This document shows, piece after piece, positions 15,646 to 22,949 of a stretch of 37,374 bases of DNA. The stretch is from Tagaea sp. (lineage in GTDB: Bacteria; Pseudomonadota; Alphaproteobacteria; CACIAM-22H2). Made by a program: the position numbers and the translations under genes. The DNA lies in the NCBI GenBank assembly GCA_023653245.1, contig JAMNXK010000005.1, positions 1 to 37,374 of the forward strand, written 5' to 3'. The notes beneath the pieces are model-generated. The model saw only the letters and a list, made by a program, of their open reading frames with translations. It was not told the DNA's origin and ran no database searches. Position 1 is the first letter of the stretch, and the number at the start of each line of letters is the position of its first letter.

Positions 15646-16954
15646 GCTCGGCGGAGAGCAGCGGCGCATCGTGCGGAAGAACCGCCACGCGCAGATGCCC
15701 CTCCCGGCCGGACAGCTCCACGGAATCCCGCCACGCCCAACCTTGTTCGGCGGCCAAAGCGGGGGACCCCGCGAGCGCCGCCTCGGAGACGACGAGCGCG
15801 GCGTCGAAAGTCTTGGACAGACTCTCGAGGCGCTGGGCGACGTTCACGGCGTCTCCGAGCACCGTGAATTCGTCGTGGCATCCGCTTTCGATGACACCGC
15901 CGATCACGTTTCCGGAATGCAGCCCGATGCCGGCGCTGAGGACCGTTTCGCCGGCAACCCGCCGCCGTTCGCGCCATCGCCGAAGATCGATGGCCACATT
16001 GAAGGCACATCGGAACGCGCGCGCCGCATCGTCCGGTTTCGAGTGGGGATGGCCGAACACCGCCATGACCGCGTCGCCGATGAATTTGTCGACGGTTCCG
16101 CCCTCCTCGAAGACTCGGCCGGTGACGAGTTGCCGGTACTCGCTCAGCAGATTGGCGATCTCCTCCGGCGGGCGCGTCTCGCTCAGCCGCGTGAAGCCGC
16201 GCAGATCGACGAACATCACGGTCGATACCCCGCGGCTCAGTACGAGCGATGTTCCGGCTTTCTCGATCTCCGCCGCGACGCTGGGCGAGAAGAAACGGAC
16301 CAAGATCGATTTCGACCGCTCGCTGGCGACGGCGCTACGCAGCAGTGCGCCGTGATCGCGGGCCAACCGATGGCACACGAATGCGGCGAAGGCGAAAGCG
16401 GCCGCAAGCGCCGCTTCGGCAACGAACACGGAGATGTCGTGCCGATGCCCATTCAAGCCGGAAACAGCAGGAAGGACCATGACGCCGAGGAGCACGAGCC
16501 ATCCCGCCAGGACGAGCCCGGCGTATAGAACGACCAAGCGCGGACTTAGCCGAAGCGCCGCATGCGCGAGCAGCAGAAAGGCGATCGCGACGACCGGCGC
16601 CGTCAGGCTGTGATCCAGGTTTCCCCCGGGCGCCCAGAGATGCTCGTGAACCAACGCGACGACAAGCGCCGCATCGACGATCGCGAAGCTTGGCGCAAGC
16701 CAAGCGATGCCGACGCGCGAATACGCCAGCGACAAGGCGGACAGCGTCGCGATCGCGTAGCCCGCGACGATGTGCGCCTGCGCCAAGTGGGAGTGGAACA
16801 GCGCGAAGTCTCCGATCGAACCGGCATGCAGATTGATCACCAGGACCAGGAACACGACGACGCGAAACCACGCGGAGCGCTTTTCGCGGCGCCATTCGAG
16901 TTCGTCGGGCGATAGTCCGGGATCGTCGATCGACAGACTGGAGTTCTGGTGCAT
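15599..16954 (-). CDS. Membrane-anchored class III adenylate/guanylate cyclase
   Basis: A 451-residue protein with a six-helix-like membrane sensor region (about 30-196) and a C-terminal class III cyclase domain (about 240-420) that makes a cyclic nucleotide. Catalytic residues are present: metal aspartates D250 (VMFVDLRGFT) and D294 (DKFIGDAVMAVFG), K290, D368, N371 and R375 in TVLGDAVNVAQR; the lysine/aspartate pair favours ATP. The ATG at 16954 has AAGGGA seven bases upstream. It follows the MipA-like gene by 26 bases on the same strand, so the two probably form an operon behind the GTTAC-type box. The membrane part carries several histidines (for example VHEHLWAPG and NGHRHD) that could meet metal (speculative). 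Confidence 0.9.
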   Translation of the reverse strand: MHQNSSLSIDDPGLSPDELEWRREKRSAWFRVVVFLVLVINLHAGSIGDFALFHSHLAQAHIVAGYAIATLSALSLAYSRVGIAWLAPSFAIVDAALVVALVHEHLWAPGGNLDHSLTAPVVAIAFLLLAHAALRLSPRLVVLYAGLVLAGWLVLLGVMVLPAVSGLNGHRHDISVFVAEAALAAAFAFAAFVCHRLARDHGALLRSAVASERSKSILVRFFSPSVAAEIEKAGTSLVLSRGVSTVMFVDLRGFTRLSETRPPEEIANLLSEYRQLVTGRVFEEGGTVDKFIGDAVMAVFGHPHSKPDDAARAFRCAFNVAIDLRRWRERRRVAGETVLSAGIGLHSGNVIGGVIESGCHDEFTVLGDAVNVAQRLESLSKTFDAALVVSEAALAGSPALAAEQGWAWRDSVELSGREGHLRVAVLPHDAPLLSAELNEVPRGPIASPRSE

Positions 16955-16980
16955 TCGTTCCCTTCGCTGCGGCGTGCGGG

Positions 16981-17853
16981 CTAAAATCTCCAAGAGAGGC
17001 CCGCGCCGGTCACGAACTGATTCTTGGACCCACGGCGGGCGACCAGCGGCGATTCGGCAGCCGCCCCGACCAGTCGTGTATATCCGCCGAGCATGTCCAA
17101 GCCTACGCCACCGCGCAATTCGTGACGAAAGGAAAGTGACACGCCCGCGTCCTTTATCCCCGACGACGCCGAATGCACGGGAAGGCCCGTCGCGACGGAG
17201 GTCGGCCCATCGACGCCGAAATTGGCCGACATGTAGCGGGTCGAAGCCCAACCTATTTTGGCGCCGAGCCGGCCGGTCATCGCTTCGGTGGCGCGGAACC
17301 GGTAGCCGCCGGATAGGTCGGCGAGAAGGCCGCGGTCGGATCCGTCATTCAACGCCTGAGCGACGCCAAGGTCGATGGACCAGGCTCCCCGGATGAAGCC
17401 GACGAAACCGCCGGCTTCGATCGCGCCGTCGTAGCTGCGGAATCCGCGAAGGGCCGAGTCGTCGCCGGAATCCCGCCCGTGCCGGTAGCGAACGAGTGGG
17501 CCCGCGACGAAGCGGCCGAAGGACGTCGAGCCCATGCCGGACAATGCGACCGCGTCGATTCGCGCGCCGCCCGAGAAAGAAGCGCTAAACCAGTTCGAGT
17601 ATCCGACTTCGACGACGGGCACCGGCTTCACACCGTACGACTTCGAGCCCTCGAATTTCGGCGCGTACTGCGCCGCTCCCCCCAGCGCGAAGCGCCAGGT
17701 TCCGTTCGATTGACCGTCCGCCGCAGACGTGGAGGCCGGCTGCGAATGCCCGGGCGAGTGCGCCTCGGCGGATACCGCAGGCGACAGACAGAGGATGGCG
17801 ACCGCCAGTGGCGCAAAGCGTGGAAACCGGATGCCGAGGAGCGGAAGGTTCAT
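16981..17853 (-). CDS. MipA/OmpV-family outer membrane protein
   Basis: A 290-residue predicted beta-barrel with a signal peptide (1-29, ending VSA-EA) followed by HSPGHS. Family features include ALGGAAQYAPKFEGSKSYGVKPVPVVEV near the start of the mature part (given here as a block; key residues YAPKFEGS and PVPVVEV), alternating barrel strands, and a final aromatic residue (GLSWRF). MipA proteins are outer-membrane scaffolds or porins often induced by metals or antibiotics. An ATG at 17853 is used; AGGAA lies about ten bases upstream. Transcribed away from the oxidase-domain/sigma operon and upstream of the adenylate cyclase. Confidence 0.88.
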   Translation of the reverse strand: MNLPLLGIRFPRFAPLAVAILCLSPAVSAEAHSPGHSQPASTSAADGQSNGTWRFALGGAAQYAPKFEGSKSYGVKPVPVVEVGYSNWFSASFSGGARIDAVALSGMGSTSFGRFVAGPLVRYRHGRDSGDDSALRGFRSYDGAIEAGGFVGFIRGAWSIDLGVAQALNDGSDRGLLADLSGGYRFRATEAMTGRLGAKIGWASTRYMSANFGVDGPTSVATGLPVHSASSGIKDAGVSLSFRHELRGGVGLDMLGGYTRLVGAAAESPLVARRGSKNQFVTGAGLSWRF

Positions 17854-17928
17854 GACGAGAGTTTTCCTTGGTTGGGGGGGCAGCCGGTTCTTCTTGCCGA
17901 CCGACTGCGTCGCAAGATTTTCGATCCC

Positions 17929-17943
17929 GTAACGAATTGTTGC
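17929..17943 (-). promoter_or_regulatory. Candidate response-regulator box upstream of MipA/cyclase operon
   Basis: On the minus strand GCAAC-AATTC-GTTAC, the first of three copies of GNNAC-NNTTC-GTTAC in the window. It ends 75 bases before the MipA-like start. The two half-sites (GCAAC, GTTAC) are one helical turn apart, as OmpR/PhoB-type regulators prefer. It could alternatively be an ECF sigma -35 element. Confidence 0.5.
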
Positions 17944-18117
17944 TTCGCAGGCGCTCGCGGGAAGCTCAGCGACGCGATGCCGCACCCGGCCGGGAACTGA
18001 ATAGCGACACGCGCGGCACCAGGGCGGCAGACGCGTCCGAGTCAGCAATTGCAAGCACTTCCAAGCGCGCGCTGGATGCTTTGGGCGCGCCAAAGCTTCG
18101 CGCCACCGAAAGACCGC

Positions 18118-18132
18118 GAAACACTTCGTTAC
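18118..18132 (+). promoter_or_regulatory. Candidate response-regulator box upstream of oxidase-domain/sigma operon
   Basis: GAAAC-ACTTC-GTTAC, same spacing as the copies at 17929 and 30097, ending 81 bases before the ATG at 18214. Eight consecutive bases, TTCGTTAC, are identical in all three copies. It faces the leaderless oxidase-domain gene and the sigma factor. Confidence 0.5.
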
Positions 18133-18213
18133 AGACGGGCAATCCGGCGTTAACGCGCGCGCCGGATCGTCGCCCTCGTGCTTGCCGAAGACTTTTGGAG
18201 GGCAAGGGGCGCG

Positions 18214-18687
18214 ATGCGGATCGAACCAACTGGGCGAGGGGATTTGTGCGACGCGGACTCGGCGGCGCCGTTGACCGATCTTTCGCTCGAGGAAGCCCTT
18301 CGCGCGCGAGATCCTTTGGCGCAACGCGCGGCCGATCGGTCGGATCGCGTCGTTCTGGGCGAAGGGCCGAACCACGAGTGGACGATCAATGGGCTCGTTC
18401 ACGGCCGGGAGAGGGCGATCGAGGCGCGGGCCGGGGAACGGTTGGAAATCCAGTTCATGAATCCCACCTCGATGATGCACCCCATGCATGTCCATGGGAA
18501 TCGCTTCCAGGTCGTCGGCACGCGGGCGGGAAGATACCCAGGGCCCGTTCGGGACACCGTGATCGTTCCGCCGCATTCGCCGGTGGCCGTCCACGTCGAA
18601 CTCGACAAGCCGGGGCGCTGGTATCCGCACTGCCATCATTTTTACCACATGGCCGCCGGCACGATGGCGGAACTGCGGGTGACCTGA
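18214..18687 (+). CDS. Stand-alone C-terminal multicopper-oxidase (cupredoxin) domain
   Basis: A 157-residue protein matching only the last domain of a multicopper oxidase. HPMHVHG and HCHHFYHMAAGTM carry the type-1 and trinuclear-site ligands normally contributed by this domain. The first two domains, with HWHG and HxH, are absent. There is no signal peptide, and an in-frame stop at 18151 prevents extension. The ATG at 18214 has AAGGGG four bases upstream, so translation is credible. It alone cannot form a full trinuclear centre; it may bind copper, assemble with another subunit, or be the surviving end of a deleted oxidase. It ends one base before the sigma-factor gene. Confidence 0.75.
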   Translation: MRIEPTGRGDLCDADSAAPLTDLSLEEALRARDPLAQRAADRSDRVVLGEGPNHEWTINGLVHGRERAIEARAGERLEIQFMNPTSMMHPMHVHGNRFQVVGTRAGRYPGPVRDTVIVPPHSPVAVHVELDKPGRWYPHCHHFYHMAAGTMAELRVT

Positions 18688-18688
18688 C

Positions 18689-19318
18689 ATGGGGGCGGGG
18701 AAGAACCAGCGCGAAGGTTCGGCCGCGGACGCGGTCCGGCGCGTCCTGTCCGAGGATCGCCAGGATCTCTTGCGCTTCATCGCGCGCCGCATCTCCAACG
18801 CGCAGGACGCGGAGGAGGTTCTTCAGCGTTTCATCTTGAAGGCGTTGGATCGGGCCGGAGATTTGCGCGATGTCGCGTCGATACGGGGCTGGCTCTCGAA
18901 AGTCTTGGCAACGACGATCGCGGACCATCTTCGGCGGACCCGCCGCGCCGGACGGCGCGAAGTCGCGCTCGACGAGACCGCGTTGTCGGTGCCCCTTCCC
19001 GATCCGGAGATCGAGCAGGCGATCTGCGCCTGCCTCTATAAGCTTCTTCCGACTCTCGTGCCGGCGCACGCGCAGGTGATCTGGCGGATCGACATTCTCG
19101 GAGATCGGCGGGAAGACATCGCCAAGGAATTCGGCGTATCGCCGAACAACTTGGCCGTCCGGCTTCACCGCGCCCGTATGGCGCTCAAGAAACGCCTGCA
19201 GGAGATGTGCCTTTCATGCCCCGTCGAAGGTTTTTTCGATTGCGGATGCGAGCCGAAGCGATCCGGACAATTCAGCCGTAATCGCCCGGGCGAAGCGGCG
19301 TCTTTGTCAAGGCGGTGA
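18689..19318 (+). CDS. ECF sigma factor with CorE-like cysteine-rich tail
   Basis: A 209-residue sigma-70 family factor with region 2 (about 22-85, including NAQDAEEVLQRFILKA) and region 4 (about 115-170, REDIAKEFGVSPNNLAVRLHRARMALKKRL). A C-x-C pair (113, 115) lies in the linker between them. After region 4 comes a cysteine-rich tail, C174-x2-C177-x7-C185-x-C187. This combination resembles CorE-type ECF factors of Myxococcus, which are switched directly by copper or cadmium without an anti-sigma factor; none is visible here. It follows the oxidase-domain gene by one base. Targets are unknown. Confidence 0.82.
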   Translation: MGAGKNQREGSAADAVRRVLSEDRQDLLRFIARRISNAQDAEEVLQRFILKALDRAGDLRDVASIRGWLSKVLATTIADHLRRTRRAGRREVALDETALSVPLPDPEIEQAICACLYKLLPTLVPAHAQVIWRIDILGDRREDIAKEFGVSPNNLAVRLHRARMALKKRLQEMCLSCPVEGFFDCGCEPKRSGQFSRNRPGEAASLSRR

Positions 19319-19424
19319 AACGAATTCGGGCACAGGAGGCCGCCGTGCGGCCGATCGAAGCACCGTGCGGCGCTGAAGACTTCGTCGCCGACAAAGGGCA
19401 ACTCGCTGCGACAAAGGAGACGTC

Positions 19425-19712
19425 ATGGAAAGAAATCACGAGCATATGGGGCATGGCGACGAATCCGGTCGTAAGTCGACGGGATGGTCGAGGGACAAGA
19501 TCGTTCTCGTCGGATTCCTGTTGGTCGCGGGCTTCTACTTGTTCGCCGAGCACCGCGCGCATCTCTACGGCGCATTGCCCTGGCTGCTGCTGGCGCTCTG
19601 CCCCGTCATGCATCTTTTCATGCATGGGGGCGGTCACGGTGGCCATGGCGGCCAGGGCGACGGCAAGTCCGCCGCGCCGATCGACCGGAACAAAGGTGAG
19701 GGTACGCCATGA
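19425..19712 (+). CDS. DUF2933-family small membrane protein
   Basis: A 95-residue protein: a polar, histidine-containing N-terminus (HEHMGHGDE), two membrane helices (about 25-42 and 48-66) around the family block YLFAEHRAHLYGALPWLL, then CPVMHLFMHGGGHGGHGG, rich in histidine and methionine. The pattern is that of DUF2933 proteins, which are common in copper and multi-metal islands, usually beside the membrane methyltransferase found here. AAAGGAG precedes the ATG. The His/Met tail suggests metal binding at the membrane, which is not established. Confidence 0.85.
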   Translation: MERNHEHMGHGDESGRKSTGWSRDKIVLVGFLLVAGFYLFAEHRAHLYGALPWLLLALCPVMHLFMHGGGHGGHGGQGDGKSAAPIDRNKGEGTP

Positions 19713-20377
19713 CCGGGCACGATATGCCGGCCTACGGCTGGTGGAGTTTGGTCGCTATCAACTCGGCCATCTTCATTCTCTTCGCCTTCAGCTTCTTCAA
19801 GCCGGCGACGTCCCGCGATTGGCGGACGTTCGGGATGTTCAGCGGCTTCTTGGTGGCCCTGTTCACCGAGATGTACGGCTTCCCTCTGACGATCTACTTC
19901 TTCTCCGGGTGGCTCCAGTCGCGCTACCCCGCCATCGATTGGATGTCGCACGATGCGGGGCATCTACCGGAGATGCTGTTCGGTTGGCAGTCCAATCCGC
20001 ATTTCGGCCCGTTTCACGTCCTCAGTTTCCTGTTCATCGGCGGCGGATTCATCCTGATTTCGGCCGCCTGGCGCGTTCTCTACGAAGCGCAGCGCGCGGG
20101 TCGCCTCGCCGCGACGGGGCCCTACTCCCAACTTCGCCATCCGCAATATGTCGGCTTCGTCCTGGTGATGTTCGGCTTCCTGGTGCAGTGGCCGACCATC
20201 GTAACCCTCATCCTCTTCCCCATTCTCGTCGCGGTGTACGCGCGACTCGCGATTCGGGAGGAGCGGGAATCCTTGGCGGCCTTCGGCGACGCTTACGCGA
20301 AGTATCGGGCGGCGGTTCCGGCCTTCGTGCCCCGCTTTCTGTCGCGCTTGCCGCCGCGCGCGCCCGACGGCGCGTGA
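19709..20377 (+). CDS. Isoprenylcysteine/phospholipid methyltransferase-like membrane protein
   Basis: A 222-residue integral membrane protein with about five helices. Near the C-terminus GPYSQLRHPQYVGFVLVMFG and REERESLAAFGDAYAKYRA match the SAM-binding signature (RHPxY, EE) of the ICMT/PEMT family. Its start overlaps the DUF2933 stop as ATGA, so the two are probably made together. Bacterial relatives in metal-resistance loci have no proven substrate; membrane lipid or a lipid-linked group is a reasonable guess. Confidence 0.85.
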   Translation: MTGHDMPAYGWWSLVAINSAIFILFAFSFFKPATSRDWRTFGMFSGFLVALFTEMYGFPLTIYFFSGWLQSRYPAIDWMSHDAGHLPEMLFGWQSNPHFGPFHVLSFLFIGGGFILISAAWRVLYEAQRAGRLAATGPYSQLRHPQYVGFVLVMFGFLVQWPTIVTLILFPILVAVYARLAIREERESLAAFGDAYAKYRAAVPAFVPRFLSRLPPRAPDGA

Positions 20378-20472
20378 GGGCGCGGATTCGTAATGGTTCG
20401 CCCTTGGCGGCGTCTTTCCAAGAGCCGAACCGGAAGCAGGCGCTTCCGGGCAAATGGGTGGAGTGGGAAGAC

Positions 20473-20829
20473 ATGAACGATTCGAATGGACAGCAAGGCG
20501 GCAGAGGCGTTCCGTCCGATCCATGGTCGGCGATCGCCGTGGAACTGCGGAAGGCCCTCGAAGAGAGTTCGTCGCGGCAGATCGAGGCACTCTCGACCGT
20601 CAACGCGAAGATCGTCGATGTCTGGATCAAGCTGGTATCGGCGCGCGACCCGAGCGCGGCGTTGTCCGCGCAGATGGAGATGGGGTGCTGCATGGGGGAA
20701 GCGGGCGCCGCGCAGGCCCGAACCGTCGCCGACATCGCGGCCAAACTCCATCAATGCCATTGCCGGATCGTCGCGGAGGCGTCCCGAGCCGCAGGCGCGA
20801 CGGCGAAAACGGAGCACGACCGGCCATGA
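20473..20829 (+). CDS. Phasin-like helical protein
   Basis: A 118-residue, mostly helical protein without signal peptide. The stretch from about 20 to 110 is amphipathic and resembles phasins (for example VNAKIVDVWIKLVSARDPSA followed by an AQMEM segment), which coat polyhydroxyalkanoate granules. Unusual for the family are cysteine/histidine clusters GCCMGE and HQCHCR, which might bind metal. Its stop overlaps the fabI start as ATGA. The phasin assignment is by general resemblance and is moderate. Confidence 0.65.
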   Translation: MNDSNGQQGGRGVPSDPWSAIAVELRKALEESSSRQIEALSTVNAKIVDVWIKLVSARDPSAALSAQMEMGCCMGEAGAAQARTVADIAAKLHQCHCRIVAEASRAAGATAKTEHDRP

Positions 20830-21671
20830 ACGATGCCGCACGTACCAGAGGAGTGGCGGAAGATTGCGCCATGGACGACTGCCGGCCGTTCGAAGCGATC
20901 GACCTGACCGGAAGAAAGGCGCTGATCGTCGGCATCGCGAACGAACACAGCCTCGCGTGGGCGGCGGCGCGTTGGTTGCGCCGGGCCGGCGCCGAGCTCG
21001 CCGTGACCCATTACAACGAGAAGGCCAAACCGTTCGTCGAGCCGCTGGCGAAGCAAGTCGACGCCGAAATATTCCTGCCTTGCGACGTCGCCGTGCCGGG
21101 TCAGCTCGAAAAGGTGTTCGCCGCCATGGCCGCCCGCTGGGCCCGCGTCGATATCGTGGTGCATGCCATCGCATGGGCGCGGAAGGAAGATCTTCACGGC
21201 CGGTTGACCGATTGCTCGGCCGAAGGGTTTGCCGAGGCGATGACGATCTCGTGCCACTCCTTCCTGCGCATGGCGAAGCTGGCCGAGCCGCTGATGCGCG
21301 ACGGCGGCAGTTTGCTGACGTTGAGCTACTACGGCGCGGAGAAGGTCGTCGATCACTACAATGTGATGGGGCCGATCAAGGCGGCCCTCGAATCGTCCGT
21401 CAAGTATCTGGCGCACGAACTCGGCCCCAAGAACATCCGGGTGAACGCGATATCCGCCGGGCCGGTGAAGACACGCGCGGCGTCCGGGCTCCTGCATTTC
21501 GACGAACTCCTGGACGAAGCGGCACGCCGGGCGCCCTTGCGGCGTTTGGCGAGCGCCGACGAGGTCGGGCGAACCGCGCTGATGCTGGCCGCGCCGATCA
21601 GCGCGGGGATGACGGGCGAGACGATCCATGTCGACGCGGGGTTTCACGTGTCGGGAATGGCGTTTCATTGA
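20826..21671 (+). CDS. fabI: Enoyl-ACP reductase FabI
   Basis: A 281-residue NADH-dependent short-chain reductase that would do the last step of fatty-acid elongation. The nucleotide-binding segment is GIANEHSLAWAAA (36-48). The catalytic residues Y168, Y178 and K185 have the Y-x9-Y-x6-K spacing specific to FabI, and ISAGPVKTRAASG follows. The first 20 residues are an extra N-terminal stretch; a start at the internal ATG (residue 16) is possible, but the ATGA overlap with the phasin-like gene supports 20826. A copy inside a metal island is likely accessory to the housekeeping fabI and may serve membrane change or storage-lipid metabolism (inference). Confidence 0.9.
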   Translation: MNDAARTRGVAEDCAMDDCRPFEAIDLTGRKALIVGIANEHSLAWAAARWLRRAGAELAVTHYNEKAKPFVEPLAKQVDAEIFLPCDVAVPGQLEKVFAAMAARWARVDIVVHAIAWARKEDLHGRLTDCSAEGFAEAMTISCHSFLRMAKLAEPLMRDGGSLLTLSYYGAEKVVDHYNVMGPIKAALESSVKYLAHELGPKNIRVNAISAGPVKTRAASGLLHFDELLDEAARRAPLRRLASADEVGRTALMLAAPISAGMTGETIHVDAGFHVSGMAFH

Positions 21672-21786
21672 CGGATGCGCCGCCTTGAAGCGCCCGGCGA
21701 CGGGTCGGATAGGCGGGCGCGGGACTTCGATCTGGTGGTTCACGCAGCGAGCGGGCGATCGATCCCGCCGAATTGGAGGAAGGAAC

Positions 21787-22419
21787 ATGAAGCTCCACAA
21801 TATGGTTCGGGCCGTCGCGGCCGGCGCTCTTGCGCTGGCCGTGTCGTCGGGTATCGCGGCCGCGCAGTCGCCGGCGCAGACCCCGCCGCACGCCGATCAT
21901 CCGGCGCCGGGCGCGGCACCCGCGCAACCGCGCGGCGCGCCGCCGCAAGGCATGCCCATGATGGAAAACATGGGCGACATGATGCGCATGATGCGCGACA
22001 TGATGCCGATGATGGAGCGGATGGGTTCCGCTTCGCCCGAGGAGCGGGCGCGGATGATGGAGCGCATGCGCCCGATGATGCGCCAAATGATGCCGATGAT
22101 GGAGGGCATGACGGGTGCTGCGCCTTCGGGCGGCGCGCACGACCATAGCGCCCCGGCCGGCGCGGCGCCGTCGACGCGCGAGTTCGTCGAAGCCGTGCAA
22201 CGCATGCATCGCGATATGGCGATCGCCTTCACGGGCGACGCCGATATCGACTTCGTGCGCGGCATGATCCCCCATCATCAGGGCGCGATCGACATGGCGG
22301 AGATCGTCCTCCGGCATGGAAAGAACGAAACGACGCGCAAATGGGCGGCCGACATCATCCGCGAACAACGGCGCGAGATCTCGGAGATGCGCGAATGGTT
22401 GCGCGTGAATTCGCGGTGA
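21787..22419 (+). CDS. Methionine-rich DUF305 periplasmic protein
   Basis: A 210-residue exported protein with signal peptide (1-24, ending AAA-QS). Its middle (about 55-115) is packed with methionine, much of it as MM pairs within patterns such as MMRMMRDMMPMMERM, a typical periplasmic Cu(I)-binding style. The C-terminal DUF305 domain includes DFVRGMIPHHQGAIDMAEIV, with the His-His-Met metal motif. GGAGGAAGGA lies just before the ATG. It probably sequesters copper in the periplasm, like the cyanobacterial DUF305 protein CopM. It is followed after five bases by the DUF411 gene. Confidence 0.9.
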   Translation: MKLHNMVRAVAAGALALAVSSGIAAAQSPAQTPPHADHPAPGAAPAQPRGAPPQGMPMMENMGDMMRMMRDMMPMMERMGSASPEERARMMERMRPMMRQMMPMMEGMTGAAPSGGAHDHSAPAGAAPSTREFVEAVQRMHRDMAIAFTGDADIDFVRGMIPHHQGAIDMAEIVLRHGKNETTRKWAADIIREQRREISEMREWLRVNSR

Positions 22420-22424
22420 GCGGC

Positions 22425-22892
22425 ATGCGAACCGGGCGACGCGCGTTCGTCGCCGGCGGGCTCTGCGTCGTCCTGGCGGCGCCTGCCCGGGCGCAAACTC
22501 TGCGGTTGGAGGTCTGGCGCGATCCGAACTGCGGTTGTTGCGAGGGATGGGTCGAGCATATTCGCAAGGAAGGTTTCTCCGTCGCGGACCGGGTGGTCCC
22601 TTCCGTTTCGCCGTTCCGGCGGATGCTCGGCACGCCGATCGATCTCCTTTCCTGCCACGCGGCGCGCGTGGACGGCTTGGCGATCGAGGGTCACGTGCCG
22701 GCATTGGCGATCCGGCGGATGCTCGCCGAGCGGACGCCGGAAGTCGCCGGACTCGCGGTGCCGGCGATGCCGATCGGGACACCCGGGATGGAGATCGAAG
22801 GCCGGGAACCCGAGGTTTACGCCGTTGTCGTTTGGAATCGGGACGGCAGCCACCGGCCGTGGCTGCGCATGCGGGGCGCCTCGGTGGTCTGA
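22425..22892 (+). CDS. DUF411-family metal-binding protein
   Basis: A 155-residue exported protein with a twin-arginine-like start (GRRAFVAGG) and signal ending near ARAQ. The DUF411 signature is visible: DPNCGCC (cysteines 36, 38, 39), then LLSCHA, the EGHVPALAI block and GLAVPAMPIGTPGME. Such proteins bind copper and are found in Cu/Ag resistance loci. The ATG at 22425 has GGTGAG upstream; a GTG at 22416 overlapping the previous stop is an alternative start. Confidence 0.88.
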   Translation: MRTGRRAFVAGGLCVVLAAPARAQTLRLEVWRDPNCGCCEGWVEHIRKEGFSVADRVVPSVSPFRRMLGTPIDLLSCHAARVDGLAIEGHVPALAIRRMLAERTPEVAGLAVPAMPIGTPGMEIEGREPEVYAVVVWNRDGSHRPWLRMRGASVV

Positions 22893-22897
22893 CGCGG

Positions 22898-22915
22898 GAC
22901 GCCGGTTCCGGCGTC
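22898..22915. other. Stem-loop between DUF411 and copper ATPase genes
   Basis: GACGCCG (22898-22904) and CGGCGTC (22909-22915) form a perfect stem with a GTTC loop, six bases after the DUF411 stop. A T5 run comes only about 15 bases later, so it is more likely an intercistronic hairpin or weak attenuator than a classical terminator. Confidence 0.4.
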
Positions 22916-22949
22916 GCCGGCAAGTTGCGTTTTTCGGGGAAGAGTAGCC

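Larger units (their letters stand above)
17854..18213. other. 360-base divergent regulatory region without a gene
   Basis: No convincing coding frame lies between the MipA-like gene (minus) and the oxidase-domain gene (plus). The interval contains two copies of the GNNAC-NNTTC-GTTAC motif, one facing each gene and about 174 bases apart, plus GC-rich sequence with GTTAACGC and a short frame starting GTG at 18178 that would only lengthen the next gene by 12 codons. It evidently serves two promoters; no clear sigma-70 -35/-10 pair is visible. Confidence 0.6.

Noticed and set aside
18118..18180. A full-length multicopper oxidase with a frameshift before 18214
   Set aside because: An in-frame stop is at 18151 and the bases further upstream show no HWHG or HxH motif in any frame; only the last domain is present.
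16981..18798. A 605-codon frame on the minus strand that extends the MipA-like gene upstream
   Set aside because: Only the part from 17853 has a signal peptide and barrel; the rest lies opposite the oxidase-domain gene and lacks recognisable sequence.
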